From an uncultured Oscillospiraceae bacterium (lineage in GTDB: Bacteria > Bacillota > Clostridia > Oscillospirales > Acutalibacteraceae): a stretch of 64,000 nucleotides of DNA. The stretch covers positions 11,331 to 75,330 of the forward strand of contig CAJJNV010000009.1 of assembly GCA_905193225.1 (NCBI GenBank), given 5' to 3'. The notes under the pieces were generated by a model, which had not been told where the DNA came from, ran no database searches, and saw nothing but the letters and a program-made list of their open reading frames with translations. This document shows, piece by piece, positions 17,529 to 26,374 of the stretch. The translations under genes were made by a program, and so were the position numbers. The stretch's first letter is position 1; the number at the start of each line of letters is the position of its first letter.

Positions 17529-18518
17529 ATGAAAAAAGGAAGAAAAAGAATGGTTTTAAGAGCGCTTGCGGCGGCTCTTTGCCTGTCCCTTTGTCTGCTT
17601 TCCGGGTGCAGATCGGCAAAGCCCTCTTCGGCAAGCGGGAACGAAAGCTCGTCCGAAAGTACGGCGGCCGATTATTCGGTTTACGAGGGAGAATGGAAAA
17701 ATTCTTCGGGTGATGTCACCCTTGTGGTTGAAAAGACCCACGAAAATTCCATAATGTTTTCGATCTCAAAGGTAGTATCGGGGCAAAAAAATGCGACTCT
17801 GCAAAGCGCTGTTGCCAAAATCGAGGATGATATTGCCGCCTTTGAATTTTCCGACGACGGGTACGGAAATTCGGGAAAGGGCAAGCTGATTTTTGGAAAA
17901 GAGTCGATCGTATGTTCAATTATAATCGATCGCGAGGACGGAGATCAGTGGTATGTTCAGAGTATAGCCATGGATTCCGAAAAGCTGCAAAAGACCGATC
18001 CTGCCTCCCAAAACGGCGAATCACAGCAGCCCTCAGAAAGCGTGCAGGAAGCACAATCCGAAAGCTCCGCTCCGACCGAGCAGACTTATCAGGCGACCAA
18101 AACAAGTATAGATCTGAGGGCAAAAAATTATTTAGGGAAAACTCCTTACGATTCCGATGTTCTTGATGAATTCGGCGATATTTTATATGTTGATTCTACC
18201 CAAGGCATATATAATTACAATGTTTTTACCTTCCAAAAGGGAATTAAAGCGTGGGTGGTTCAGTACACCCCCGATATTGATATTTTAGAATATGATTATA
18301 CTGAAAATTCCAAAACGGCATTTAGTTATGGCGGAATAAACGGAAACAGTACATACGGCGAAGCTGTTTATGTACTCGGAACGCCCACCTATGAATACGA
18401 CGATGCAACAGGACTTAAATACATCAGGTATACATATAACGGTTGTACTACGGATATTGAAATCAGCAATATAACATCTACTGTGACAAAATTGCGTCAA
18501 TACGCAACTGACATATAA
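17529..18518 (+). CDS. Lipoprotein of unknown function, two domains joined by a Ser/Gln-rich linker
   Basis: A protein of 329 aa. The lipobox is LLSGC, so Cys near residue 27 is lipidated. A Ser-rich stretch is followed by a beta-rich domain (about 50-155, VYEGEWKNSSGDVTL, a lipocalin-like repeat of alternating strands), then a low-complexity Ser/Gln/Glu linker (about 158-195), then a second aromatic-rich domain to the end. I do not recognise either domain. The RBS is AGAAGGAGAG 6 nt before the ATG. A dockerin LRR gene follows 35 bp downstream on the same strand, so they may be co-transcribed. The 3' end is more AT-rich than the 5' half. Confidence 0.8.
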   Translation: MKKGRKRMVLRALAAALCLSLCLLSGCRSAKPSSASGNESSSESTAADYSVYEGEWKNSSGDVTLVVEKTHENSIMFSISKVVSGQKNATLQSAVAKIEDDIAAFEFSDDGYGNSGKGKLIFGKESIVCSIIIDREDGDQWYVQSIAMDSEKLQKTDPASQNGESQQPSESVQEAQSESSAPTEQTYQATKTSIDLRAKNYLGKTPYDSDVLDEFGDILYVDSTQGIYNYNVFTFQKGIKAWVVQYTPDIDILEYDYTENSKTAFSYGGINGNSTYGEAVYVLGTPTYEYDDATGLKYIRYTYNGCTTDIEISNITSTVTKLRQYATDI

Positions 18519-18553
18519 GCTTAATAAGATTGTTTCTTAGGAGGAAAACAGCA

Positions 18554-19786
18554 ATGAAAAAAATCATATCTTTTATTTTAACAATTTGCCTCGTGCTGTG
18601 TGCCTTTCCGGTCTGTTCTTTTGCGCTGACCGACGGCGATTTCGAATATATCATCGAGGACGGCCGTGCCGTTGTCACGGGATACATCGGATATAATCCT
18701 ACCTGCGAAGTGCCCTCCACCCTCGGCGGGAAAAAGGTCAAAAGACTGGGTAAAGGTCTCGGATATTCAGAGGAGTGGGGGAACAACTATATAGTCGATT
18801 TGATAGTTCCCGAATGCGTCGAAGAAGTAGGCAATTTTTCTATAAACGAAAACAACACCCTTAAAACCATAACGATCAAAAACGGTGGATGTTCGGTGTC
18901 GGGATTTGGGTACTGCAAGGGTCTTGAGTCCCTTGTCATTGAGGACGGCGGAAAGGGATACGGCGAGGTCAACGGATTTTCCTATTGTGAAAACCTTAAA
19001 ACCGTTAAGCTTTCCGAAAGAACAAAAGAGATTGGTGACGGCGCCTTTGCACAGTGCCCATCAATTACCGAAATAATTCTTCCGAAAAAACTTCAGCGTT
19101 TGGGCAGCAATGCCTTTACAAACTGCGGTGCCCTTGAAAAGGTGACGATCCCCGATACCCCCAAAAAAATGGGGAACGGTTGTTTTTCTAACTGCGACAG
19201 CCTCGAAACGGTCAACATTCTTGAGGGTGTCACCGAGCTTGGAACAGCATGTTTCAGCGGTTGCGACGGCCTTGTGACCGTCAAGACCCCATTCGGATTC
19301 CGGCGTTTCGGCCCCGAGACCAACTACGGCAACGATACATTTAATAATTGCAGTGCCCTGACCAATGTGATAATATCCTACGGTCCCGAATATATTCCCG
19401 ACATGGTTTTCGACGGATGTATCGCCCTTTCGGAGGTCACCATTCCCTACAGCGTTAAGACCATCCACCGCGACGCCTTTAAGGACAGCGACCTTACCCT
19501 TATAAAGGGCATAAAGGGCACGGCGGCCGAGCAATACGCAAACTTTATGGGAATTCCTTTTGAGGAAATAGAACATATTTACGGCGACCTTGACTGGAAC
19601 GAGCGGGTGGAAGCCAAGGATGCCCTTCTCGCGCTTTGCAGTGCGGTCGGCACCGTCGAGCTTATAAGTTATCATTCGATATCGGCCGACGTTAACGTCG
19701 ACGGAGAGGTCACCGCGGCAGATGCATTGATTATTTTGCAGTACTCGGTGGGACTCAGAACCGTTTTGCCTGCCGAGATAGGCTGA
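18554..19786 (+). CDS. LRR_5 (BspA-like) surface protein with C-terminal type I dockerin
   Basis: A protein of 410 aa from the ATG at 18554, which has AGGAGG at 9-nt spacing; an in-frame ATG at 18530 precedes the RBS and is unlikely. The signal peptide is at about 1-25. LRR_5 repeats fill about 60-335 (for example NAFTNCGALEKVTIP, ACFSGCDGLVTVKTP). The dockerin occupies the last 68 residues, with loops GDLDWNERVEAKDAL (Gly of the loop replaced by Glu) and DVNVDGEVTAADAL. It is a shorter relative of the 10439 protein, on the opposite strand and without the Cys-rich module. It probably acts in surface adhesion through a cohesin. Confidence 0.87.
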   Translation: MKKIISFILTICLVLCAFPVCSFALTDGDFEYIIEDGRAVVTGYIGYNPTCEVPSTLGGKKVKRLGKGLGYSEEWGNNYIVDLIVPECVEEVGNFSINENNTLKTITIKNGGCSVSGFGYCKGLESLVIEDGGKGYGEVNGFSYCENLKTVKLSERTKEIGDGAFAQCPSITEIILPKKLQRLGSNAFTNCGALEKVTIPDTPKKMGNGCFSNCDSLETVNILEGVTELGTACFSGCDGLVTVKTPFGFRRFGPETNYGNDTFNNCSALTNVIISYGPEYIPDMVFDGCIALSEVTIPYSVKTIHRDAFKDSDLTLIKGIKGTAAEQYANFMGIPFEEIEHIYGDLDWNERVEAKDALLALCSAVGTVELISYHSISADVNVDGEVTAADALIILQYSVGLRTVLPAEIG

Positions 19787-19861
19787 TATTTCCGTAAAGC
19801 GGTCGAGAATAATCAAATAATCAACCGATCAAGTATATGAGCGTTTGCTTATATCAAAAAC

Positions 19862-19893
19862 AAAGGCCTTCGGAAAATTCCGAAGGCCTTTTT
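19862..19893 (+). terminator. Intrinsic terminator after the LRR-dockerin gene
   Basis: A 14-bp stem AAAGGCCTTCGGAA / TTCCGAAGGCCTTT with a 2-nt AA spacer and T-tract. With so short a loop, the innermost pairs would open. Confidence 0.85.
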
Positions 19894-19994
19894 CGGCGGC
19901 TGTGTGATTGCCGCAAAAGCAGTATTGATGACTGCACACGATGATTGTGCGGTCGGCGGTGGTTAGCTTGCTCGAATATGACAAAAAAGAAAAA

Positions 19995-20318
19995 TCAGAA
20001 GGATACGATAAGCTGCATCTTAAATTTTTCCTGACCGAAAACAGCGTGGGGAATGTCCTTAGGCATAATAAGGGTCTCGCCCTCGTTTAAAATAAATTTC
20101 TCACCGCCCACCGTGAATTTTCCCGTGCCCTCAAGCACGGTCACCATTGCGTCTCCGCCGGCGGCGTGGGTGGAAATTTCCTCTCCCTTGTCAAATGAAA
20201 AAATCGTCATACTGACCTTGTCGTTTTGTACCAGCGTTTTGCTGATGACCTGACCGGGCATATAGTCCACAAGATCCTTTAATTGAAGCTTCTGTTGTTT
20301 TTCGATGTTCTTATACAT
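19995..20318 (-). CDS. Small cupin-domain protein
   Basis: A protein of 107 aa from ATG 20318 (AAAGGGG 7 nt upstream). It is a single conserved beta-barrel cupin: STHAAGGDAMVTVLEG carries the first motif, GETLIMPKDIPHAV the second. The metal-binding pattern is partial (His in the first motif, His in the second; the usual paired His and Glu are not all present). Such stand-alone cupins are often sugar- or stress-related binding proteins; the substrate is unknown. No operon partner is evident. Confidence 0.75.
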   Translation of the reverse strand: MYKNIEKQQKLQLKDLVDYMPGQVISKTLVQNDKVSMTIFSFDKGEEISTHAAGGDAMVTVLEGTGKFTVGGEKFILNEGETLIMPKDIPHAVFGQEKFKMQLIVSF

Positions 20319-20457
20319 ATAATAACCCCTTTCGGCCGAAACGGCTGATAATACATTTATTATAACACCGAATTGTAAAAATAAAAAGACCGGCAAAAAA
20401 ATAAAAATCCCGCCGCAAAAGTATCCTTCCCGCGGCGGGCATAACGGATCTATATAA

Positions 20458-21873
20458 TCAGTTTAAAGCGTGTCTTTTCTTCTTGCAGGAGTCGACCACA
20501 AGCTTTGAAAGCACCACAAGAGCCATAACGTTGGGAATTACCATAATGTTGTTGAACATATCGGTAAGCTCCCATACAAGGTCGTTGGAAAGCAGCGATC
20601 CAAGCATTATAAACACAATGGCAAGAATGGAGTAGATGAGGTTGGATTTTTTGCCGAAAAGGTAATTAACATTTATACGGCCGAAAAGATTCCATCCGAT
20701 TATTGTGGAAAACGCAAAGAAGAAGAGGCAGATAGCCACAAAGGAGTTACCGATTCCCTCACCGAAAACCGATCCGAAGGCAAGCTGGGCGGCATTGGTT
20801 TTGGAAACGCCCGCAGCGGTGAGATTTTCGGCTGTAAGCGTCGTTTGATAAAGGGGGCCGCCCTCGGTAAAGAGGGTGGAGATGACAACCAGTGCGGTCA
20901 TGGTAAGCACCACGAAGGTGTCCACAAAAACGCCGGCCATTGCCACAACGCCCTGCTCGTGGGGATCCTTGACGTTGGCGAGAGCGTGGGCGTGAGGTGT
21001 CGAACCCATTCCGGCCTCGTTGGAGAAAAGGCCGCGCTTAACGCCCTGGCTGATTGCGGTTTTAAGGGCATAGCCTATGCTTCCGCCGATGAGAGCGGTG
21101 GGGTTAAAGGCATATTTGAAGATAAGACCGAAGGTCTCGGGAATGTACTTTATGCGAATGATGAGCACGATAAGGCCGCCCACAAGGTAGAGCACTGCCA
21201 TTACGGGCACCATTTTTTCGGTTACGGCGCCGATGCGCTGTACACCGCCGATAAAGATGAAGAACGCGGCGATGCAGAGGAATATTCCGACCGCCCATCC
21301 GGGAATGTTAAAGGCGTTGTGACAGGCCTCGCTTATGGAGTTGGACTGCACCATGGTTCCCATAAATCCAAGTGCGAGAATTATTGCAACGGCGAAGAAT
21401 CCGGCAAGGAATTTTCCGAAGCCGCCCTTAAAGGCCGTTCTTATATAGTAAACAGGTCCGCCGGAAATGGAACCGTCCTCGTGAACCACCCTTGTTTTTT
21501 GAGCAAGCACCGCTTCACTGTAAATGGTGGCCATTCCGAAAAATGCGATTATCCACATCCAAAGAATTGCGCCGGGGCCGCCGATGAGGATTGCACCGCA
21601 GGCGCCGACGATGTTGCCGGTACCGACCTGGGCGGCAATGGCGGTGGTAAGCGCCTGGAAGGACGAAAGACCGCTTATCTGCTTTCCGCCGTTTAAGGAA
21701 ATGTTTCCGAAGGCCTTTTTCATTCCTTCCTTAAAGCATCTGACCTGCACAAAGCGGGTGCAGATGGAAAAGAAAAGTCCTGTACCCACCAGAAGGATTA
21801 TGAGAATGTAATCCGAAAGGTAGGCGTTGATTTTCTGCACTATGGGGAGCAGTGCTTCCTGAATTGCTTGCAT
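20458..21873 (-). CDS. Sodium:alanine/glycine symporter (AGCS family)
   Basis: An integral membrane symporter of 471 aa from the ATG at 21873 (GGAGGAGA 7-nt spacing). It has about eleven helices. The family signatures GTGNIVGACGAI and GPGAILWMW, and NEAGMGSTPHAHA, are present. It imports alanine or glycine with Na+. A glycine riboswitch lies in its 5' leader with a sigma-A promoter further upstream, so glycine is the likely ligand and substrate. It is monocistronic. Confidence 0.95.
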   Translation of the reverse strand: MQAIQEALLPIVQKINAYLSDYILIILLVGTGLFFSICTRFVQVRCFKEGMKKAFGNISLNGGKQISGLSSFQALTTAIAAQVGTGNIVGACGAILIGGPGAILWMWIIAFFGMATIYSEAVLAQKTRVVHEDGSISGGPVYYIRTAFKGGFGKFLAGFFAVAIILALGFMGTMVQSNSISEACHNAFNIPGWAVGIFLCIAAFFIFIGGVQRIGAVTEKMVPVMAVLYLVGGLIVLIIRIKYIPETFGLIFKYAFNPTALIGGSIGYALKTAISQGVKRGLFSNEAGMGSTPHAHALANVKDPHEQGVVAMAGVFVDTFVVLTMTALVVISTLFTEGGPLYQTTLTAENLTAAGVSKTNAAQLAFGSVFGEGIGNSFVAICLFFFAFSTIIGWNLFGRINVNYLFGKKSNLIYSILAIVFIMLGSLLSNDLVWELTDMFNNIMVIPNVMALVVLSKLVVDSCKKKRHALN

Positions 21874-21974
21874 AAAAAAATCTCCTCCGATAAATTTTGT
21901 CCGACGTTCGGCGGACATCACGGAGAAGACGATTTCGCAGATAAAACAGAATTAAAAATAAGCGTATGTTTTCT

Positions 21975-22060
21975 GCTCTGTCTGTTTGCCTGAGAGATTC
22001 GGCCGTTTAAGACCTTGCACCTTCGGCATTCAACTTAATGAATTCTCCAGAGTGTCCTCC
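21975..22060 (-). promoter_or_regulatory. Glycine riboswitch (single aptamer visible)
   Basis: Read leftward, the RNA contains CTCTGGAGA, CCGAAGGTGCAA and TCTCTCAGGCAAACAGAC in order, the conserved core of the glycine aptamer. Only one complete aptamer is seen. It lies about 100 nt upstream of the AGCS symporter start and downstream of a consensus promoter, consistent with control of amino-acid uptake. Confidence 0.85.
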
Positions 22061-22169
22061 GCCGTCGGTTTTGCAAAATCCCGACGGTTTCAACGAACAT
22101 CAGATATTTGACTTTTTACGGTGCACATCAAAGCACGATTATAAACGTGTCTTTGCAAGCACTTTGCAT

Positions 22170-22198
22170 ATAATAACTCTTTTCGACCACTTTGTCAA
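22170..22198 (-). promoter_or_regulatory. Promoter of the glycine-riboswitch/AGCS transcript
   Basis: On the minus strand, TTGACA (22193-22198) and TATTAT (22170-22175) have a 17-bp spacer. The riboswitch starts about 100 nt downstream. Confidence 0.8.
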
Positions 22199-22627
22199 GG
22201 GCTTGACAATCTTTTTGAAAATTTAATTGAAAAATCATCTTATAAACAACAGTTGCACCTTACATTATGTATTATATTCGGATATTAGTTTAAGGCAAGT
22301 GTGTTTGAGGCGGTAGGGCAACGGTCTGTCATATTGTTTGCCGCTTTAATTATTGCCGGTGTTATGACATTAAACCGTTCTTTCATTCGTTTTAAAGGGC
22401 ATAACCTGATTGATTGCATATGGCCAATAAAACATTTTCACTTCCATTATATTGACGATTAAGCAAAATGTTTCATTATTATAAAAAAATTTTCTTGAAT
22501 ATAAGAAAATAATGACCTCTAAAAAGGCTTTGAAGGGTCATTTTATTAAATTTTTTATAAAAAACCTCTTTATTTTCGTGTTTTTATGTGTTATAATACG
22601 AACGAGAAATTTTCTAGGAGGAAATTT
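22199..22627. other. Intergenic, AT-rich
   Basis: This stretch separates the leftward AGCS transcript from the rightward GxGYxYP gene. The only recognised item is the AGGAGG RBS at 22615-22620 before the ATG at 22628. Confidence 0.4.
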
Positions 22628-24865
22628 ATGAAAAGAATTATAGCAACACTTATTGCCGTAATGCTTCTGTTTTCGGTTTTCAGCGCCATAAACGTTTCGG
22701 CCGACATCGGATACGGCAATATTGACAAAAAAGACGGCGTTACCGTCAGCGATGCTCTTCTTGCTCTTCAGGCTTCTGTTAAGATGCTCGAGCTTGATGA
22801 GGAACAGCTCAACCTGGCGAGAGTAAACGGCGAAACAGAAGTCACCGTAAAGGATGCTCTTCTCATACTTCAGTATGCCGTAGGTTTGCTCACCGAGTTC
22901 CCGCTTAAAGCTCCCACCGTCAATGAAACCATCCTTGACAACGGAGCTTATACCGAGGATCCCACCGCCGACAACAGTTTTGTTCTCGACATTTCCAACC
23001 TCGACCGCAATACCCTCTATGTCATTTCCAGCCGTGCAAACGGAACCATGACCGCCGAGGATATGCGCCTTGTTGCCAGTCTTCAGGGACTCATCAACCG
23101 TTCCTACGGAATGGACTATAAACATACCACCATGCTTATGCTTTCCAACGATGATTCCGACGGATTCTGGTCGAGACAGCTGAGAAACAACGGCGTTACC
23201 GCTGAGATTACAACCGTTAAGCAGCTTAACGATCTCGAAGACTTCTACAACACCTTCAAAGAGCAGCTGCTTTATTGCGGTATGACCGTTTGGGATCCCA
23301 AGGTTCCCGCAACTGCCAATGTTGCAACCACCGTTTGCGGTGCAGACGGTTACCTTCCCGCCATGAAGGGCGGCGCCGTTTATAACAAGCTTACCGAGCT
23401 TGGCGTTGAGGTTAAGCTTGACCTCTGTGACAAATTTACCGGCGTTGAAGGCACCAAGATTGTCGACACCGATATTGACAGCTCGGGCAGTAAGAAATGC
23501 GACGCATATCTCTGGGCTCTCGAAAAATATATGGACAGATGCTCTGCCAACTACATTGCCTACATCCTTGACGGACTCAATGTTGTTCCCGGCAGCGAAT
23601 TCTATAAGGCTGACTTTGAAGACGATGTATCGACCCTCAACGTCGACTATCTTATCGCCCGTCACGCCTTCTGCTTCGACCTTAATCCCAACCCCGATAA
23701 GAAGGAAATTGTTTGTGACGATCCCGACCAGCCTGCCGGAACCGACCACGATACTATGATTAAAATAATGAAGGCAAGATACGATCGTGCAAACGGCGAG
23801 ATCGGCCAGGTTCTCGGATTCCCCCCCTGGTGGGAGAAATATACCACCTATAACCCCACCGGCGGAGAACCTAGAGGCCGCCTTGCTCCTAACGAGATTG
23901 AGTGGCTCTACTGCCAGTACAGCACCAGCTACAACCTCGCCATGGAAGCCGACGCTGCTTCTCCCTGCGCTATGAGTAACGGCTCTATGCTTTACAAATA
24001 TCGCTCCACCCTTACCGAATTTAAGAACAATAATCAACCTGCTGAGACCATCGAATATGATTCCAGCAAGACCTACTATACTCTTTATGTCGGAGACTAT
24101 GACTCCTCCGCCTGGATGAAGAAATATGTTGCCAGCTACTGGAGAGACGGAACCAACACCAGCATTCCGCTTTTGTGGTGCTTCAACCCCAACCTCTCTC
24201 AGCGTATTCCGATCGTTTGGGACTATGTATATTCGCATATGAGTGCTAACGATTACATTTCTTCGGGCGAAGGTGCCGGATACACTATGCCTAAGAACTT
24301 CCTCAGGAACGCCGAAACCAAGGAAAACAGAGCATATGAAGAGGGAATGGGCAGGTGGATTGCCTACAACCAGAAGTACAATGATCTCTTCAACATCGAC
24401 ATTACCGGATTTATCATCGAGACCGGCAAGAACAGCAACATTCCGATCAACGACGTATTCAAGGCATACAGCCAGTTCTCGCCCGTCGGCGCATTCCACA
24501 ACGACAATGCCAAGCGCCTTATGAAATACGGCGACACTCCCTTTGTCTACCTCTTCAATGAAATCACCTTTACCGACAAGGACAATGACGGCAACAACGT
24601 CAACTCCAACGCAGAAAAGGTTGACTACACCAATGACAATATGGTCAGAGTGTTCAAGAGCATGAAACAGTATGACCGTTCGATGAAGGGTTTCTCGGCT
24701 TACAGAACCATCTGTCAGTCGCCCATCGGAATCAAGAAGCTCATAACCGCATATGAGGATTACATTGCCGAGACAACCGGTGAGAGCGGAACCTATAAGT
24801 ATGTCGACGCTTACACCTTCTTCAACTTTGTTAAGAATCATGCTCCCGTTACCGAGATTCAGTAA
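22628..24865 (+). CDS. Secreted GxGYxYP-family putative glycoside hydrolase with N-terminal dockerin
   Basis: A protein of 745 aa from ATG 22628. The signal peptide is at about 1-21 (cleavage after SA). A dockerin-like pair (about 24-95) follows directly: GNIDKKDGVTVSDAL and then a degenerate loop, RVNGETEVTVKDAL, in which most calcium-ligand Asp residues are lost. The rest matches the GxGYxYP type: an N-terminal region with SLQGLINRSYG, and the name motif GAGYTMP at residues 549-555. The expected role is in glycan breakdown, but the activity is not established for this family. Codon use is strongly biased to C-ending codons, suggesting high expression. Placing the dockerin at the N-terminus is unusual. 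Confidence 0.8.
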   Translation: MKRIIATLIAVMLLFSVFSAINVSADIGYGNIDKKDGVTVSDALLALQASVKMLELDEEQLNLARVNGETEVTVKDALLILQYAVGLLTEFPLKAPTVNETILDNGAYTEDPTADNSFVLDISNLDRNTLYVISSRANGTMTAEDMRLVASLQGLINRSYGMDYKHTTMLMLSNDDSDGFWSRQLRNNGVTAEITTVKQLNDLEDFYNTFKEQLLYCGMTVWDPKVPATANVATTVCGADGYLPAMKGGAVYNKLTELGVEVKLDLCDKFTGVEGTKIVDTDIDSSGSKKCDAYLWALEKYMDRCSANYIAYILDGLNVVPGSEFYKADFEDDVSTLNVDYLIARHAFCFDLNPNPDKKEIVCDDPDQPAGTDHDTMIKIMKARYDRANGEIGQVLGFPPWWEKYTTYNPTGGEPRGRLAPNEIEWLYCQYSTSYNLAMEADAASPCAMSNGSMLYKYRSTLTEFKNNNQPAETIEYDSSKTYYTLYVGDYDSSAWMKKYVASYWRDGTNTSIPLLWCFNPNLSQRIPIVWDYVYSHMSANDYISSGEGAGYTMPKNFLRNAETKENRAYEEGMGRWIAYNQKYNDLFNIDITGFIIETGKNSNIPINDVFKAYSQFSPVGAFHNDNAKRLMKYGDTPFVYLFNEITFTDKDNDGNNVNSNAEKVDYTNDNMVRVFKSMKQYDRSMKGFSAYRTICQSPIGIKKLITAYEDYIAETTGESGTYKYVDAYTFFNFVKNHAPVTEIQ

Positions 24866-24894
24866 TTAAGCATTGATTTAAAAGCTAACAAAAG

Positions 24895-24923
24895 GCCCTT
24901 CTCGTTTTGAGGAGGGCTTTTTT
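24895..24923 (+). terminator. Intrinsic terminator of the GxGYxYP gene
   Basis: GCCCTTCTC / GAGGAGGGC (one G-U pair) with a GTTTT loop and six T residues. Confidence 0.9.
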
Positions 24924-25056
24924 GCGCCTTTGCTTTGTTTGTTGTGTTATTATTTTATTTAAACAACATTTTCTAAATTGTCAATACAGGTCAAAACACA
25001 TCAAATCAATTCTGCGAAAAGCCGAAGAACCTTGTAAAAAGCGCAAGTTTTTCGTG

Positions 25057-25335
25057 GTTAACCATAACGCACATATCCGAACACGCCTGAAATGGCCTAT
25101 TAACGGTGCTTTTCGGCTTGTCGTCGTCCATAGGCGTTAGCCTTATGAACTCCTCCACACCGAAAATCCCTCATTACTACACTCATTTCAGGTCGAAGAA
25201 TTTTGTCGGTAAGAAAAATGCTCAGATACAAGGCAAAAGCGCAGTTCATCCTATCGGATTAACGAGCATTTTAACGCAGTATATGGGGATTTTTCTCCGC
25301 CAAAATCGCGTTCGTATGTGTGCGCTATGGTTAAC
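25057..25335. repeat. MITE-like element, copy A (full-length candidate)
   Basis: Terminal inverted repeats: left GTTAACCATAACGCACATAT..., right ...TGTGTGCGCTATGGTTAAC; about 28 bp with several mismatches. Inside, CCTGAAATG/CATTTCAGG (25085-25192) encloses a further hairpin with TTTTCGG/CCGAAAA and ATAGGC/GCCTTAT. The right 146 bp (25189-25334) recurs at 51404-51549 and, in part, at 63947-64000. No coding capacity for a transposase is present and no clear target duplication is seen. Confidence 0.75.
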
Positions 25336-25441
25336 GTCAAGGTCGGTGAAAATTGCCTTGTATTTTGTGTTTTCGGTAATCATAATCGTACCTCCTTTTT
25401 TGATAAAATGATTATAACACAAAAAACAACGAAAAAATGTG

Positions 25442-25470
25442 TTGATTTATGTTTGAAAAGGTGCTATAAT
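25442..25470 (+). promoter_or_regulatory. Promoter of the DeoR-type regulator
   Basis: TTGATT (25442-25447) and TATAAT (25465-25470) have a 17-bp spacer and a TGC extended -10. Confidence 0.75.
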
Positions 25471-25480
25471 GGATAAAACG

Positions 25481-25496
25481 ATGTTTTAATAAACAT
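25481..25496. promoter_or_regulatory. Candidate operator (autoregulation of the DeoR-type gene)
   Basis: ATGTTT-TAAT-AAACAT is an inverted repeat about 10 bp after the -10 box and before the RBS. A regulator bound here would block its own transcription. Confidence 0.4.
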
Positions 25497-25515
25497 TTCG
25501 GGAGGGCAGGCCAAC

Positions 25516-26295
25516 TTGGATCAGCAAAACGAACTATCGGGAATTGCCCGTCGGGAAGAGCTTTGCCGTATCATAAGGGAAAAGGGGCAGATAACCGTCA
25601 GGCAGGCCTCCGAGATATTTGATGTATCGGATATGACCGTTCGGCGGGATTTCCATCTTCTCGAACAGCAGGGAATCGTGTCACTGTTTCACGGAGGCGC
25701 CCGCATACGTCCTTTCGGACAGAATTTTCAAGGGCACCTTGATTGTAAGGAGCGGCTTTATCCTGCAAAAAGGGCCATTGCATCGGCTGCGGCCAAGCAT
25801 ATATCCGAAAATGATGTCGTTTACTTTGACACTTCCACGACGGTTACTCTTATGCTAAGATTTATTGCCGATGTGAGCTTTACGGCAGTGACCGGATCGG
25901 TATCGGTAATAAACGAGTGCCTTGCCAATCGGCGCATAAAGCTTTATATTGCCCCCGGGCTTTATAAAGAGCGGTACGGAGGAAGTCTTGATTATTCAAC
26001 GGCTGAATATCTCTCATCCATAAAATTCGACAAAGCATTTTTCGGTGCGTCGGCAATCGATCCTGTGTTTGGAGTGTCCTCGGGAGAGGAAAGCGAGAGT
26101 GCTGTGAAAAAGTGTGTAATGCGAAACAGCGAAAAGAAATTTCTTCTTGTCGATAACAGTAAATTTATGAAAAAGAATATGATAAAGTACGGTAATCTTT
26201 CGGAATTCACCGAAATTTTCTCCGATTCCGGCCTTGACGGCGAGATCCGCAGGGCCGTGGAAAAAAATAAAGGCAGCTTGCGCATTTGCTATTAA
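25516..26295 (+). CDS. DeoR-family transcriptional regulator
   Basis: A protein of 259 aa starting at TTG 25516 with GGAGGG nine nt upstream. The N-terminal winged HTH (about 10-60) includes RQASEIFDVSDMTVRRDFHLL, and a C-terminal DeoRC sensor domain (about 85-245) is typical of sugar-phosphate-responsive repressors. The characteristic YFDTSTTV and FFGASAIDPVFGVSSGEESE stretches are present. No sugar transport or catabolic genes flank it, so the target is unknown. A terminator follows immediately. Confidence 0.88.
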   Translation: MDQQNELSGIARREELCRIIREKGQITVRQASEIFDVSDMTVRRDFHLLEQQGIVSLFHGGARIRPFGQNFQGHLDCKERLYPAKRAIASAAAKHISENDVVYFDTSTTVTLMLRFIADVSFTAVTGSVSVINECLANRRIKLYIAPGLYKERYGGSLDYSTAEYLSSIKFDKAFFGASAIDPVFGVSSGEESESAVKKCVMRNSEKKFLLVDNSKFMKKNMIKYGNLSEFTEIFSDSGLDGEIRRAVEKNKGSLRICY

Positions 26296-26317
26296 GTTAG
26301 CGGATTTGGGCATACAG

Positions 26318-26354
26318 AAAGCGGACATTTCTTAATGAGATGTCCGCTTTTGTT
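26318..26354. terminator. Terminator between the DeoR gene and pnp
   Basis: AAAGCGGACAT pairs with ATGTCCGCTTT, then TTG. It is mainly rightward (DeoR) but lies in the 3' region of the leftward pnp too, so it may serve both. Confidence 0.75.
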
Positions 26355-26374
26355 TATATGGAATTTAAAAAGAA

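Noticed and set aside
22538..24841. A 767-aa reading frame on the minus strand opposite the GxGYxYP gene
   Set aside because: It mirrors the strongly biased codons of the plus-strand gene, has no RBS or domain, and lacks a credible product. The plus-strand gene has an RBS, signal peptide and family motif.
25106..25411. A peptide frame conserved between repeat copies A and B
   Set aside because: The frame exists because the DNA repeat is conserved; no RBS, and it does not begin or end consistently. The structural repeats explain the similarity better.
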